64,000 nucleotides of DNA from Apilactobacillus kunkeei DSM 12361 = ATCC 700308 (lineage in GTDB: Bacteria; Bacillota; Bacilli; Lactobacillales; Lactobacillaceae), in NCBI RefSeq assembly GCF_001281265.1, contig NZ_JXDB01000005.1:1-64000 (forward strand), read 5' to 3'. The translations under genes were made by a program, and so were the position numbers. Position 1 is the stretch's first letter, and each line of letters opens with the position of its first letter. Under the pieces are notes generated by a model, which was given only the letters and a program-made list of their open reading frames with translations, was not told the origin of the DNA and searched no databases. This document shows, in pieces, positions 35,609 through 44,313 of this stretch.

Positions 35609-35656
35609 ACACCATATTTAGTGGTCGAAATGTTCCTAATCTACTAGATACAGTGT
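35609..35656. promoter_or_regulatory. Tandem NrdR boxes upstream of nrdHEF
   Basis: ACACCATATTTAGTGG (35609-35624) and CTACTAGATACAGTGT (35641-35656) match the NrdR box acaCwAtATaTwGtgt with 3 and 4 mismatches. Their starts are 32 bp apart (three helical turns), the usual arrangement for cooperative NrdR binding. They lie 120-167 bases from nrdH and close to the divergent rsmC-like gene. A possible minus-strand -35/-10 (TTCTGT, TATATA) lies between them and nrdH. Confidence 0.75.
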
Positions 35657-35698
35657 CTTAGCGAATTTAAAAAATTTTTTACGAGGATCTGATTTGAA

Positions 35699-36304
35699 AT
35701 GAACGAATTTTATTATACACCTAATCCACATGTTGTACACGAACTTCATACATGGAATTTTGATTTATTAAATAACACATTGACCTTTACTACTGATAAC
35801 GGAGTTTTCTCAAAAAGAACTGTTGATTTTGGTTCGAAAACTTTAGTTGAAAGCGTTAATTTTGATAAAATTCCTGACGGAAATGTCCTAGATTTAGGAT
35901 GTGGATATGGACCCATGGCAATCGCGTTAGCCAAGCATTACCCTGATAGAACATTTGAAATGGTAGACGTTAATAATTTAGCACTAGAATTAGCTGTAAA
36001 GAATGCGGAACAAAATTATGTCTCAAATGTTTTGATTCATAATTCTAATGTTTATGAAAATGTCACAGATAACTTTGCTGCAATTATTACCAACCCGCCA
36101 GTAAGAGCAGGAAAGGATATTGTTGATGGTATGATTTCAGGTGCTATTAATCATTTATTGCCAAATGGAACACTAACTGTGGTATTACAAAAGAAACAAG
36201 GTGCGCCATCTGCGAAGAAGTTAATGCAATCATTATTTGGTAATTGTGAAATTATCAAGAAGAACAAAGGTTACTATATATTGGAAAGTGTATTTAATGG
36301 ATAA
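35699..36304 (+). CDS. RsmC-like methyltransferase (YbxB)
   Basis: A SAM-dependent methyltransferase of 201 residues similar to the catalytic half of RsmC (16S rRNA m2G1207). It has motif I LDLGCGYGP (64-72) and the N6/N2 exocyclic amine motif NPP (132-134). The target is probably rRNA, but this single-domain form is not fully characterised. Its stop overlaps the tadA start. NrdR boxes upstream may also affect it. Confidence 0.85.
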   Translation: MNEFYYTPNPHVVHELHTWNFDLLNNTLTFTTDNGVFSKRTVDFGSKTLVESVNFDKIPDGNVLDLGCGYGPMAIALAKHYPDRTFEMVDVNNLALELAVKNAEQNYVSNVLIHNSNVYENVTDNFAAIITNPPVRAGKDIVDGMISGAINHLLPNGTLTVVLQKKQGAPSAKKLMQSLFGNCEIIKKNKGYYILESVFNG

Positions 36305-36794
36305 GACAAAAGAGTACTATATGAAAGAAGCTTTATTTGAAGCAAAGAAAGCATACATGATAAATGAGGTTCCGATTGGAGCAATTGTTGTTAAAGATGG
36401 TGATATTATTGGTAGAGGACATAATCTCCGTGAGTTAAGCAATAATGCATTAGATCATGCCGAAGTCGTTGCCATTGATGAAGCATGTCGTCGCTTGCAT
36501 AGTTGGCGCTTGGAAGACTGTGACCTATATGTAACTATTGAGCCGTGTTTAATGTGTGCTGGAGCAATCATCAATTCCAGAATTAAGAATGTTTACTATG
36601 GTGCTAACGATATTAAGGCCGGTGCTGCCGAAAGCCTATATCATGTTTTAGAAGACAGTCGTTTAAATCATCAGGTTAATGTTTTAGGTGGTTTGTTGGC
36701 TGATAATGCTAGGAAATTAATGAAGTCTTTTTTTAAAGAAGCACGCAAAAGAAGTAAAGAAGCTAAGAAAAAGAGAAATAAGCTTGAAAAATAA
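36300..36794 (+). CDS. tadA: tRNA-specific adenosine deaminase
   Basis: It converts A34 to inosine in tRNA-Arg(ACG), letting one tRNA read CGU/CGC/CGA. The 164 residues have the deaminase zinc motifs HAE (54-56) and PCLMC (83-87). The start is ATG 36300 after GGAAAG, overlapping the previous stop by 5 bases; ATG 36324 is a shorter alternative. The window's tRNA-Leu also has A34, so this enzyme may have a second substrate here. The C-terminus is very basic (about 20 residues rich in Lys/Arg), likely for tRNA binding. Confidence 0.95.
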   Translation, partial: DKTKEYYMKEALFEAKKAYMINEVPIGAIVVKDGDIIGRGHNLRELSNNALDHAEVVAIDEACRRLHSWRLEDCDLYVTIEPCLMCAGAIINSRIKNVYYGANDIKAGAAESLYHVLEDSRLNHQVNVLGGLLADNARKLMKSFFKEARKRSKEAKKKRNKLEK

Positions 36795-36820
36795 TCCTGA
36801 ATAAGTTAATATAATTATTG

Positions 36821-36908
36821 CCGTAAGGCCTTGAAGCAAAGTTGTGTTTACGAACCGTGTCAGATCCGAGAGGAAGCAGCACTAAGTATTCTACGCTTGT
36901 GCTTCTTG
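36821..36908 (+). ncRNA. ffs: Signal recognition particle RNA, bacterial small type
   Basis: The 4.5S-type RNA scaffolds Ffh. The universally conserved tip is seen: CCGTGTCAGATCCGAGAGGAAGCAGC at about 36855-36880, with flanking arms able to pair (GAAGC...GCTTC). A TATAAT at 36810-36815 lies just upstream and a T-run follows at 36909. Its position between tadA and dnaX is the standard Firmicutes one. End positions are approximate. Confidence 0.9.
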
Positions 36909-36925
36909 TTTTTTATACAAACAAA

Positions 36926-36960
36926 CTCCTAGTCAAATGCTGGCTAGGAGATTTTTTTAT
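36926..36960 (+). terminator. Terminator between SRP RNA and dnaX
   Basis: CTCCTAGTCA (36926-36935) pairs with TGGCTAGGAG (36941-36950) over a 5-nt loop, followed by ATTTTTTT. Confidence 0.9.
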
Positions 36961-37042
36961 CTATGATGCAAAAACGATAATGGAATAATTATTGAATAGA
37001 ATATATAATGTAGTTAACTAGTTTTTTGAAAGGAAGTTTTCC

Positions 37043-38854
37043 ATGAGTTACCAAGCTTTATACCGTGTATGGAGACCGCAACGTTTTGACGATGTGATTG
37101 GTCAAGATGTTATTACCACCACATTGAAAAATGCGATTGTCACCAATCAATTGAGTCATGCTTATTTATTTGCAGGTCCTAGGGGAACTGGAAAAACTTC
37201 CGCTGCGAAAATTTTGGCAAAGGCAATTAACTGTCCAAACCAAAAAGATGGGGAACCTTGCAACGAATGTGAAATTTGTGAAAGTATTACAAACGGAACG
37301 CTAAATGATGTTATTGAAATTGATGCGGCCTCTAATAATGGAGTTGAAGAAATTAGAGATGTCAGAGATAAGGCCAAATATGCCCCAACTCAGGCAACTT
37401 ATAAAGTGTACATTATTGATGAAGTTCATATGTTATCAACAGGGGCTTTCAATGCATTGCTAAAGACATTGGAAGAACCACCTGCACACGTTATCTTCAT
37501 TCTAGCCACAACCGAACCACAAAAGATTCCAGCCACAATCATTTCACGTGTTCAACGTTTTGATTTTAAACGTATCACCGCAAATGATATCTTAGGCAGA
37601 ATGGAGTTCATTTTAAACGATAAAAAGATTGATTATGATGACAAAGCACTAAAGGTCATCGCCAAAGCCGCAGAAGGTGGGATGCGTGATGCCTTAAGTA
37701 TCCTAGATCAAGTATTGTCATTTGGCTTTGATAAGGTGACTTACGAAAACGCTTTGCAAGTAACTGGAAGTGTAACCAAGTCACTACTATCAAAGTACCT
37801 AACCAATGTTGTGAACCATGATGTTAAAGATGCACTATCAGATGTCAGACAAATGCTAGAATCTGGTAAAGATGCGGCAAGATTTGTCGAAGACCTAATC
37901 AAGTACTGCCAAGACATCTTGTTATACCAACAATCACCTGAAATGGTTGAAGAATCAGAACTAGGTGTGATTGATGAGGAGTTCAAGCAACTAACATCAA
38001 TTGTCGATGCACAAAGAGTTTACCGTATGATTGTTGATTTAAACGACATTCAAAATCAAATGAGATACACAATGCATCCAGACGTTTATCTAGATGTATT
38101 GACCGTTAAGTTATCTACTGATAACCAACAAATAGATAGTCCAGCGCCAGCACAATCACAGCCAGATTTTCAACCTGCAAGTGCTTCAAACGTTGATAAC
38201 CAAATGGTTCAACAATTGAATGATCAAGTTGCTCGTTTACAAAAACAAGTCGAAGAACTAACCAAAAATGGTGTTTCTGCTAACAACGGCGGTAATGCTG
38301 CTAGTGAGCCAGCTAGAAGACCAGCTGCTAAGAAACCATCAGGTAGTTCAAACAACGCTAGGGTTAACCTAACCAAGATTTATCCGGTCTTAGACAACGC
38401 CACTCGTCAAGATTTGACCAATATTCAAAATATTTGGGATGAACTATTGAGCGGACTAGACGTCACCAAGCGTGCATTGATGAATGTTTCTAAACCAGTT
38501 GCTGCCAGTCATGATGGTGTGGTTGTTTCATTCGAATATCCATTCCTATTCCAAAAGGCAAGTACTGATGAAGAACTACAAGACGCCTTGGGTAATGGAT
38601 TGGACCGTATTTTGAGCTACGTTCCAGACTTTGTCTTTATCCCGGCTGAACAATGGCCTGAAATAAGAAAGGGTTACATCGTTGCCCAAAAGAATAGTGG
38701 TAAAGACGTTAGAGAAGAATCTGAAAATTCAAGTGTTGAAAATTCAGACCAAAACGATGATAATAATAATGAAAAACAAGACAATGAACCCAAAATAGTT
38801 AAACAAGCAACACAACTTTTTGGTGAAGATATAATAGATGTAAAAGATGATTAA
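37043..38854 (+). CDS. dnaX: DNA polymerase III subunit tau/gamma
   Basis: The clamp-loader ATPase and polymerase organiser. The 603 residues start with the AAA+ domain: Walker A GPRGTGKT (45-52), a zinc module with four Cys (CPN...CNECEIC), and DEVH. Domain III follows, then a Gln/Asn-rich, charged C-terminal tau region and an acidic tail. I see no A-rich slippery run of the E. coli type that would make a separate gamma. GAAAGGAAG precedes ATG 37043. It leads a conserved operon with ybaB and recR. Confidence 0.96.
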   Translation: MSYQALYRVWRPQRFDDVIGQDVITTTLKNAIVTNQLSHAYLFAGPRGTGKTSAAKILAKAINCPNQKDGEPCNECEICESITNGTLNDVIEIDAASNNGVEEIRDVRDKAKYAPTQATYKVYIIDEVHMLSTGAFNALLKTLEEPPAHVIFILATTEPQKIPATIISRVQRFDFKRITANDILGRMEFILNDKKIDYDDKALKVIAKAAEGGMRDALSILDQVLSFGFDKVTYENALQVTGSVTKSLLSKYLTNVVNHDVKDALSDVRQMLESGKDAARFVEDLIKYCQDILLYQQSPEMVEESELGVIDEEFKQLTSIVDAQRVYRMIVDLNDIQNQMRYTMHPDVYLDVLTVKLSTDNQQIDSPAPAQSQPDFQPASASNVDNQMVQQLNDQVARLQKQVEELTKNGVSANNGGNAASEPARRPAAKKPSGSSNNARVNLTKIYPVLDNATRQDLTNIQNIWDELLSGLDVTKRALMNVSKPVAASHDGVVVSFEYPFLFQKASTDEELQDALGNGLDRILSYVPDFVFIPAEQWPEIRKGYIVAQKNSGKDVREESENSSVENSDQNDDNNNEKQDNEPKIVKQATQLFGEDIIDVKDD

Positions 38855-38869
38855 GGAGCTGTTATAGTT

Positions 38870-39187
38870 ATGATGAACGGAATGAACATGGGAAAGATGA
38901 TGAAACAAGTTAAGCAACTACAAAAACAAATGGGTGCTGAACAAGAACAAATAAACAACACAGAATTTGTTGGAAAAGCCCCTGAAGATATGGTAATTGT
39001 TACTTTCTCAGGTGACCGCAAGATGAAAGACATGAAGATTAAACCAGAAGCATTGGATCCAGAAGACCCAGACATGACTTCAGATTTAGTAATCAGTGCC
39101 GTAAACGATGCACTTGCACAAATCGAAAAGACTACTCAAGACTCAATGGGTAAGTACACTAAGGGAATGGGAATTCCAGGAATGTAA
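38870..39187 (+). CDS. YbaB/EbfC nucleoid-associated protein
   Basis: A small DNA-binding protein of 105 residues with the family pattern [15 protein letters not shown] near the N-terminus and conserved ALDPEDPDM. Its role is proposed as nucleoid structuring and help for RecR-linked repair. It is embedded between dnaX and recR, as in nearly all bacteria. Two adjacent ATGs (38870, 38873) are possible starts after AAGGAG. Confidence 0.95.
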   Translation: MMNGMNMGKMMKQVKQLQKQMGAEQEQINNTEFVGKAPEDMVIVTFSGDRKMKDMKIKPEALDPEDPDMTSDLVISAVNDALAQIEKTTQDSMGKYTKGMGIPGM

Positions 39188-39208
39188 TTTAAATAAAGAA
39201 GGTTAATT

Positions 39209-39808
39209 ATGCAATATCCTGAACCGATTGCTAAGTTGATCGACAGTTTTATGCGTCTACCAGGGATTGGGCATAAGACAGCGATTAGACTGGCATATTT
39301 CGTAGTTGATATGAACAAAGACGACGTCGCTAAGTTCTCTTCAGCATTGAAGGAAACCAAGGACAAGTTGATGTATTGTTCAATTTGCGGAAATTTAACT
39401 GATGAAGATCCGTGTGTTATCTGTCGTGATAAGACGAGAGATCAATCGACTGTTTTGGTTGTTGAACAGCCAAGAGACATCATGGTAATGGAAAAAATGA
39501 AAGATTATCATGGTTTATATCATGTATTAAATGGTGTTTTATCTCCAATCGAGGGAAAAGGACCAGAAGATTTAAATATTAAAAGCCTAATTAAACGTTT
39601 GCAAAGCGACGAAGCAATCAAAGAAATTATCATTGCCACCAATGCAACTCCTGAAGGGGAAGCAACCGCAATGTATCTATCACGTTTAGTTAAGCCAGCC
39701 GGAATTAAAGTAACTAGATTAGCACATGGATTATCAGTCGGTAGTGATATCGAATATGCTGATGAAATGACGCTTTCTAGAGCCGTTTCTGGTCGAACTG
39801 AAATGTAG
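39209..39808 (+). CDS. recR: Recombination protein RecR
   Basis: It forms a DNA clamp and loads RecA with RecO/RecF at gaps. The 199 residues have an HhH motif ([14 protein letters not shown], 18-30), a zinc finger (C57, C60, C69, C72), a Toprim domain (VVEQPRDI..., to about 175) and the family end motif [21 protein letters not shown]. It is co-transcribed with ybaB. Confidence 0.97.
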   Translation: MQYPEPIAKLIDSFMRLPGIGHKTAIRLAYFVVDMNKDDVAKFSSALKETKDKLMYCSICGNLTDEDPCVICRDKTRDQSTVLVVEQPRDIMVMEKMKDYHGLYHVLNGVLSPIEGKGPEDLNIKSLIKRLQSDEAIKEIIIATNATPEGEATAMYLSRLVKPAGIKVTRLAHGLSVGSDIEYADEMTLSRAVSGRTEM

Positions 39809-39820
39809 GAGTGAATACTG

Positions 39821-40069
39821 ATGTTAGGATTTTCAAGATTTTCACACAACGTAGGAAAACAATATGATGAATTTCTATTGGATTCTATCGATCGTGCTAA
39901 GTACCAATGGGACCAAGCTACTGAAACCCAAGAAGCAATTTATGAAGTTGACGGTGAAATTGTTGCCCAAACTCGTTTAGCTCGTGAAAAATATCTATTT
40001 TTATATCGAGAAGCAAGAGAAAGAAAAGTTTCCAACAATCGTATTCAATCTTCTGTTATTGATTACTAA
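39821..40069 (+). CDS. YaaL family protein (DUF2508)
   Basis: A conserved 82-residue hypothetical protein found directly after recR throughout the Bacilli. It is highly charged and helical, with no signal or membrane segment; its function is unknown. GGAGTG precedes ATG 39821, 12 bases after recR. A terminator follows. Confidence 0.85.
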   Translation: MLGFSRFSHNVGKQYDEFLLDSIDRAKYQWDQATETQEAIYEVDGEIVAQTRLAREKYLFLYREARERKVSNNRIQSSVIDY

Positions 40070-40107
40070 AGGTGTCTTTATTCTTTGGAATAAGACACTT
40101 TTTCTTT
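40068..40107 (+). terminator. Terminator after the dnaX-recR-yaaL operon
   Basis: GTGTCTTTATTC pairs with GAATAAGACAC (one bulged T) over a 4-nt loop, followed by TTTTTCTTT. Confidence 0.85.
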
Positions 40108-40116
40108 GTTGTTCAT

Positions 40117-40145
40117 TTGTTGAAACGAATAAATTAAAGTACAAT
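40117..40145 (+). promoter_or_regulatory. Promoter of the tmk operon
   Basis: -35 TTGTTG (40117-40122), 17-bp spacer, -10 TACAAT (40140-40145), 32 bases ahead of tmk and just after the preceding terminator. Confidence 0.6.
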
Positions 40146-40177
40146 GAGATAGAAAGATGAAAGTAGGGGTATAGTAT

Positions 40178-40822
40178 ATGGCTGGAAAATTTATCACATT
40201 TGAAGGCACGGATGGTGCTGGTAAAACAACCATCCTGAACATGGTATTAGATTATTTAAAAGAAGAAATGGGCGACAAGTTAGTTACCAGTAGAGAACCT
40301 GGTGGTAACCCAATCGCTGAAAGTATTCGTGAAGTAATTCTAGACCGAAAAAATGTTGATATGGACAAGCGAACTGAAGCATTATTATATGCAGCGGCTC
40401 GTCGCCAAAACATTGAGCAAACAGTGAAACCAGCGATTGCTGACAACAAGTTAGTTATCTGCGATCGTTACCTTGATAGCTCAATCGCATATCAAGGTGG
40501 AGGTAGAGAAATTGGTGAAGATGCAATCAATGAAATGAACCAATTTGCTACCGAAGGCTTTTTACCAGACCTTACTATCTACTTTAATCTTCCAGTAGAA
40601 GAAGGATTAAAGCGTATTGCTAAGAATAGGGCGGAAGATGAAGTCGACAGATTGGATGTTGAAACAATCGATTTCCATAATCGGGTTCATGCAGCCTACC
40701 AACGTTTAGCAAAGGCTAATCCAGAACGTATCAAGTCAGTTGATGCTACACAATCAATTGAAGCGGTATACCAAAATGTTTTAGAAATTTTGCAACCATA
40801 TTTAAATGAATTAAAAAAATAG
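40178..40822 (+). CDS. tmk: Thymidylate kinase
   Basis: It phosphorylates dTMP to dTDP. The protein has 214 residues with the P-loop EGTDGAGKTT (9-18), the DRY-type motif CDRYLDSSIAYQG and a C-terminal lid. It leads the operon tmk-darA-holB-yabA-rsmI, which mixes nucleotide supply, signalling and replication. Confidence 0.97.
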   Translation: MAGKFITFEGTDGAGKTTILNMVLDYLKEEMGDKLVTSREPGGNPIAESIREVILDRKNVDMDKRTEALLYAAARRQNIEQTVKPAIADNKLVICDRYLDSSIAYQGGGREIGEDAINEMNQFATEGFLPDLTIYFNLPVEEGLKRIAKNRAEDEVDRLDVETIDFHNRVHAAYQRLAKANPERIKSVDATQSIEAVYQNVLEILQPYLNELKK

Positions 40823-40836
40823 GGACGTGATTTTGA

Positions 40837-41163
40837 ATGAAACTTTTAATTGTAATTGTGCAAAATAAAGATGCTAACAAACTACAAAATGCATTTGCTA
40901 AGAATAATGTTCATCAAACCAAGTTATCAACTACCGGTGGATTTTTAAAATCAGGAAACACTACCTTTATGATTGGGATTGAAGATGAACGTGTTAATGA
41001 TGTCTTAGACATCATTAAGAAGGTTTCAAGTAAGCGTGAACAATACATGACACCTCCAGTTAATTTGGATGGTGGAGTTTCAGACTCATCATATCCAGTT
41101 AAGATTGAAGTAGGTGGCGCTACTGTAATGGAAATGCCAATGGATAATTTTTATCGATTCTAA
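40837..41163 (+). CDS. Cyclic-di-AMP receptor (DarA/PstA, YaaQ family)
   Basis: A PII-like trimeric protein of 108 residues that binds cyclic di-AMP. Recognisable parts are the N-terminal MKLLIVIVQNKDANKL, the GGFLKSGNTTFMIGIEDERV region that contains the ligand loop, and the C-terminal EVGGATVMEMPMDNFYRF. The downstream target is not known to me. It is 14 bases after tmk. Confidence 0.93.
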   Translation: MKLLIVIVQNKDANKLQNAFAKNNVHQTKLSTTGGFLKSGNTTFMIGIEDERVNDVLDIIKKVSSKREQYMTPPVNLDGGVSDSSYPVKIEVGGATVMEMPMDNFYRF

Positions 41164-41175
41164 TGGGGGAAGAAC

Positions 41176-42186
41176 ATGACCGAAAATCAAGTGATTGAAG
41201 AGACTGAGAAAAAGCAAAAGCCACTGATGAAAAAATTTTTACAAGTGGTGAACAATCACGAATTATCCCATTCTTACCTATTTAACGGTGAAGAAGGGGT
41301 CGGAAAGTTATCATTAGCGTTGTTTATAACAATGAGAATGTTTTGTAAGAACGTTTCCGATGATTCAATGCCCTGTGGACATTGTGATGAATGTCGTAGA
41401 ATCGCAGAACAACAACATCCAGATGTTGTCATCATCAAGCCAGATGGATTAAGTATCAAGGTTGATCAAATCAGATACCTAAAATCTGAATTTTCCAAAA
41501 GTGGTTTGGAAGGAAATCAGAAGTTCTTCATCGTTTGTGATGCGGAAAAAATGACTACCGGAGCCGCAAACAGCTTATTAAAATTTATTGAAGAACCTGG
41601 CGCTAATATAGTTTCGTTTCTACTAACGACCAATAAGAATTTAATACTACCAACCATTATCTCTAGAACCCAGGTGGTTGATCTAAATCCGCTAAACACA
41701 AAGGCGTTTAACGAAGAGTTGGCCAACCTAGGAGTAATTCCCAGTCAGTTTAAAATCATTAAACGACTAACCAATCAGATGTCGACCATCCAAGCATGGC
41801 AGGAAGACGAATGGCTAACCAAGATTATTTCTGCGATTAGTCAGTGGTTCAGTATGCTGGTTCAAAGAGATAAAACTTCATTTGTTTTGGTACAAAGTAA
41901 TATCATGCCGTTAGTTAGTGATAATAGTAAACGCCAAGTAGTGATTGATATGCTGCTATCAATATTTGAAGATGTTTTAGATGCTAAGTATACTGGAAGT
42001 AAGGATTATAACTTTCCAAAACAAGCCCAAAACATTGAACAACTAAGCGAAAGTATCAATGAGGCCAAGCTAATTCAAATTATGGAAGTAATCTTAAACT
42101 GCAACAACCAAATGGCTGTCAATGTTAGTTTCCAAAATATATTAGAGGCTACTACATTAAAAATTATGAAAATACTAAATAGTTAA
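41176..42186 (+). CDS. holB: DNA polymerase III subunit delta'
   Basis: A clamp-loader subunit related to DnaX but without ATPase activity. The 336 residues have a degenerate P-loop (FNGEEGVGKLSL), a four-Cys zinc module (CKN...CGHCDEC) and the SRC-like region TIISRTQ. It sits between darA and yabA in the conserved operon. Confidence 0.94.
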   Translation: MTENQVIEETEKKQKPLMKKFLQVVNNHELSHSYLFNGEEGVGKLSLALFITMRMFCKNVSDDSMPCGHCDECRRIAEQQHPDVVIIKPDGLSIKVDQIRYLKSEFSKSGLEGNQKFFIVCDAEKMTTGAANSLLKFIEEPGANIVSFLLTTNKNLILPTIISRTQVVDLNPLNTKAFNEELANLGVIPSQFKIIKRLTNQMSTIQAWQEDEWLTKIISAISQWFSMLVQRDKTSFVLVQSNIMPLVSDNSKRQVVIDMLLSIFEDVLDAKYTGSKDYNFPKQAQNIEQLSESINEAKLIQIMEVILNCNNQMAVNVSFQNILEATTLKIMKILNS

Positions 42187-42201
42187 ATGGGGTGAAATTG
42201 T

Positions 42202-42537
42202 TTGGAGAAACGTGAATTATATGATGGAATCAAGGATTTAGAATCACAAACTGAATTAATGTTGACTCAATTCACTGAAGTTCGAAAAGCATTAACCGAA
42301 GTAATGGAAGAAAATGCCGAACTAAGAATTGAAAACCAACATCTACATGATTTCATCAATGAACAAAAAGAAAATGTGGAAAACGATAATAAGAAGAGCA
42401 GACCACGTTCATCTAAATCTCGTGAAAACTTGGAACACTTATTTAATGAAGGATTCCATGTCTGTATCGAGTTTTATGGATCACATCGTGAAAACGATGA
42501 AAGCTGTATTTTCTGTAATGAAATCTTAAATCGTTAA
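42202..42537 (+). CDS. yabA: Replication initiation control protein YabA
   Basis: It binds DnaA and DnaN to limit re-initiation. The 111 residues have an N-terminal coiled coil (about 1-60, with leucine heptads) and a C-terminal zinc site HxC...CxxC (FHVCIEFYGS...ESCIFCNEIL). The start is TTG 42202 after GGGGTG. Confidence 0.93.
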   Translation: MEKRELYDGIKDLESQTELMLTQFTEVRKALTEVMEENAELRIENQHLHDFINEQKENVENDNKKSRPRSSKSRENLEHLFNEGFHVCIEFYGSHRENDESCIFCNEILNR

Positions 42538-42552
42538 TCTGGAGGAGTCTAA

Positions 42553-43431
42553 GTGCAAGAACAACATAGCTTTACCGCTAACCAAGATAAAGGAATATTA
42601 TATTTAGTTCCAACACCAATCGGGAACCTAGACGACATGACTTTTCGAGCAATTAAAACACTTAAAGAAGCTGATTTAATTGCTGCTGAAAATCCAAGTC
42701 ACACTCAACAATTGTTAAATCATTTTGAGATTGATACCAAGAAAATCAGTTTTCGAGAAGATAATAAAGACTACCGTATTGATGAATTGGTACAAACTTT
42801 AAATGACGGCCAAAATGTTGCCCAAGTTAGTGACGCAGGGATGCCATCAATTAGTGATCCCGGGCAAGAACTAGTGAAAGCATGTGTTGATAATAATATT
42901 AATGTTGTCCCACTTCCTGGAGCAAATGCTGGATTAACGGCACTAATTGCTTCTGGACTTGTTCCACAACCATTTTATTTCTTTGGTTTTTTAAATCGAA
43001 AGAACAGTGACCAGATTAGCGAACTAGAAGAACTTAACCAGCATAGTGAAACTTTGATTTTCTATGAAGCTCCTCATCGTTTAAACAAGACTCTTAAGAA
43101 TATGCAAAAGGTATTCGGTGCCGACCGTCAGGCGGTATTGTGCAGGGAACTAACCAAGAAGTTCGAAGAATTCGACCGCGGCAGTATTTCTGAACTAATC
43201 GAATGGACCGAAGCAAATCAAGTTCGTGGTGAGTTCGTGGTAATTGTTGATGGTAATAAAAACTCCACCCAAGAAAACCAGGAACAAGATGAGTTGGCTG
43301 GATTATCCATCCAAGAACAAGTAGACTTGTTTATTGGTAAGGGCATGAAGACCAATGCAGCAATCAAAGAGGTTGCTAAGCTACACAAAGTTAAAAAACA
43401 AGAGATTTACAATATCTATCACGAAATCTAG
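42553..43431 (+). CDS. rsmI: 16S rRNA 2'-O-methyltransferase RsmI
   Basis: It methylates the 2'-OH of C1402 of 16S rRNA. The 292 residues have the tetrapyrrole-methylase fold motifs LVPTPIGNLDDMTFRA and SDAGMPSISDPG. The start is GTG 42553 after GGAGGAG. The thioesterase gene follows after 12 bases. Confidence 0.95.
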   Translation: MQEQHSFTANQDKGILYLVPTPIGNLDDMTFRAIKTLKEADLIAAENPSHTQQLLNHFEIDTKKISFREDNKDYRIDELVQTLNDGQNVAQVSDAGMPSISDPGQELVKACVDNNINVVPLPGANAGLTALIASGLVPQPFYFFGFLNRKNSDQISELEELNQHSETLIFYEAPHRLNKTLKNMQKVFGADRQAVLCRELTKKFEEFDRGSISELIEWTEANQVRGEFVVIVDGNKNSTQENQEQDELAGLSIQEQVDLFIGKGMKTNAAIKEVAKLHKVKKQEIYNIYHEI

Positions 43432-43443
43432 GAGTGAATAATA

Positions 43444-44202
43444 ATGGAAAACCAACCAACTGTTTTTAGTGAAAACCATCGAGTTACTTACTATGAAGCT
43501 GACTTTACCCGTCGTATGACCATTGCGATGATGCTAGATGTTATTATCCTGGCGTCAGAAGATCATAGTGATAAGCTTGGTGTCGGCGCTGAATTTGTCC
43601 GCCAGTTCGGAGTTACCTGGGTTGTTATTCAATACGATGTGCATATTAACCGTATGCCAGTGGTTGATGAAAATATCACCATTAATACGAAGTCAAAGTC
43701 ATACAACAAGTACTTTGCTTACCGTGAATTCACTATCGAAAGCGAATCAGGAGAAGTGTTAATGCACATGACCGGTTTATGGGCAGCTATGAATTACAAG
43801 GAAAGAAAGATTGCTTCCATTCCAAAGGAAACCGTAGAACCATTTGGTGCTGAAAAGGTTAACCAAGTTCCTAAGATGCCTAAACCACAAAAGGTCCAAT
43901 ACAACGAAGAAACTAAACAAAGCTTCCGCGTAAGATATACAGATATTGATTCAAACCAACACGTAAACAATGCTCATTACATGGATTGGATGGTAAACGT
44001 CTTACCTGCTGACTTCTTAACCAACCATACGCCAACTCATTTCCTATTAAGATATGAAAATGAAGTTAAATATGGATCAACAGTAGAAAGTTACTATGAC
44101 ATGGAAGAACAAGTGGACGGTTCAATTCTAACTAAGCATGAAATCATGAGTGGTGACAGTCATTCTGCAATTGCCAACATTACTTGGCGAAAAAATGATT
44201 AA
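43444..44202 (+). CDS. Acyl-ACP thioesterase
   Basis: A double hot-dog enzyme of 252 residues resembling plant FatA/FatB and the lactobacillar acyl-ACP thioesterases, which release free fatty acids from acyl carrier protein. The second half has the typical DIDSNQHVNNAHYMDWM motif with catalytic Asn/His. Its chain-length preference is not readable. It follows rsmI, a placement that recurs in lactobacilli. Confidence 0.88.
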   Translation: MENQPTVFSENHRVTYYEADFTRRMTIAMMLDVIILASEDHSDKLGVGAEFVRQFGVTWVVIQYDVHINRMPVVDENITINTKSKSYNKYFAYREFTIESESGEVLMHMTGLWAAMNYKERKIASIPKETVEPFGAEKVNQVPKMPKPQKVQYNEETKQSFRVRYTDIDSNQHVNNAHYMDWMVNVLPADFLTNHTPTHFLLRYENEVKYGSTVESYYDMEEQVDGSILTKHEIMSGDSHSAIANITWRKND

Positions 44203-44210
44203 ATATTTTC

Positions 44211-44252
44211 GGGTGTGTTCATTTTTATTATGGAGACACCTATTTTTTTGTT
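44211..44252 (+). terminator. Weak terminator after the thioesterase gene
   Basis: GGTGT pairs with ACACC at the ends of a long loop (about 20 nt), followed by TATTTTTTT. The stem is short, so efficiency is doubtful. TATAAT at 44252-44257 right after may serve tsaB. Confidence 0.45.
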
Positions 44253-44313
44253 ATAATTTGTTTTAGAATTATTACGTATATTAATAAAGTTATTAGGGAG
44301 ACGGAAAAACAGG

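Noticed and set aside
37043-38854. Programmed frameshift in dnaX producing gamma
   Set aside because: No A-rich slippery heptamer of the known type with a following hairpin was found where domain III ends.
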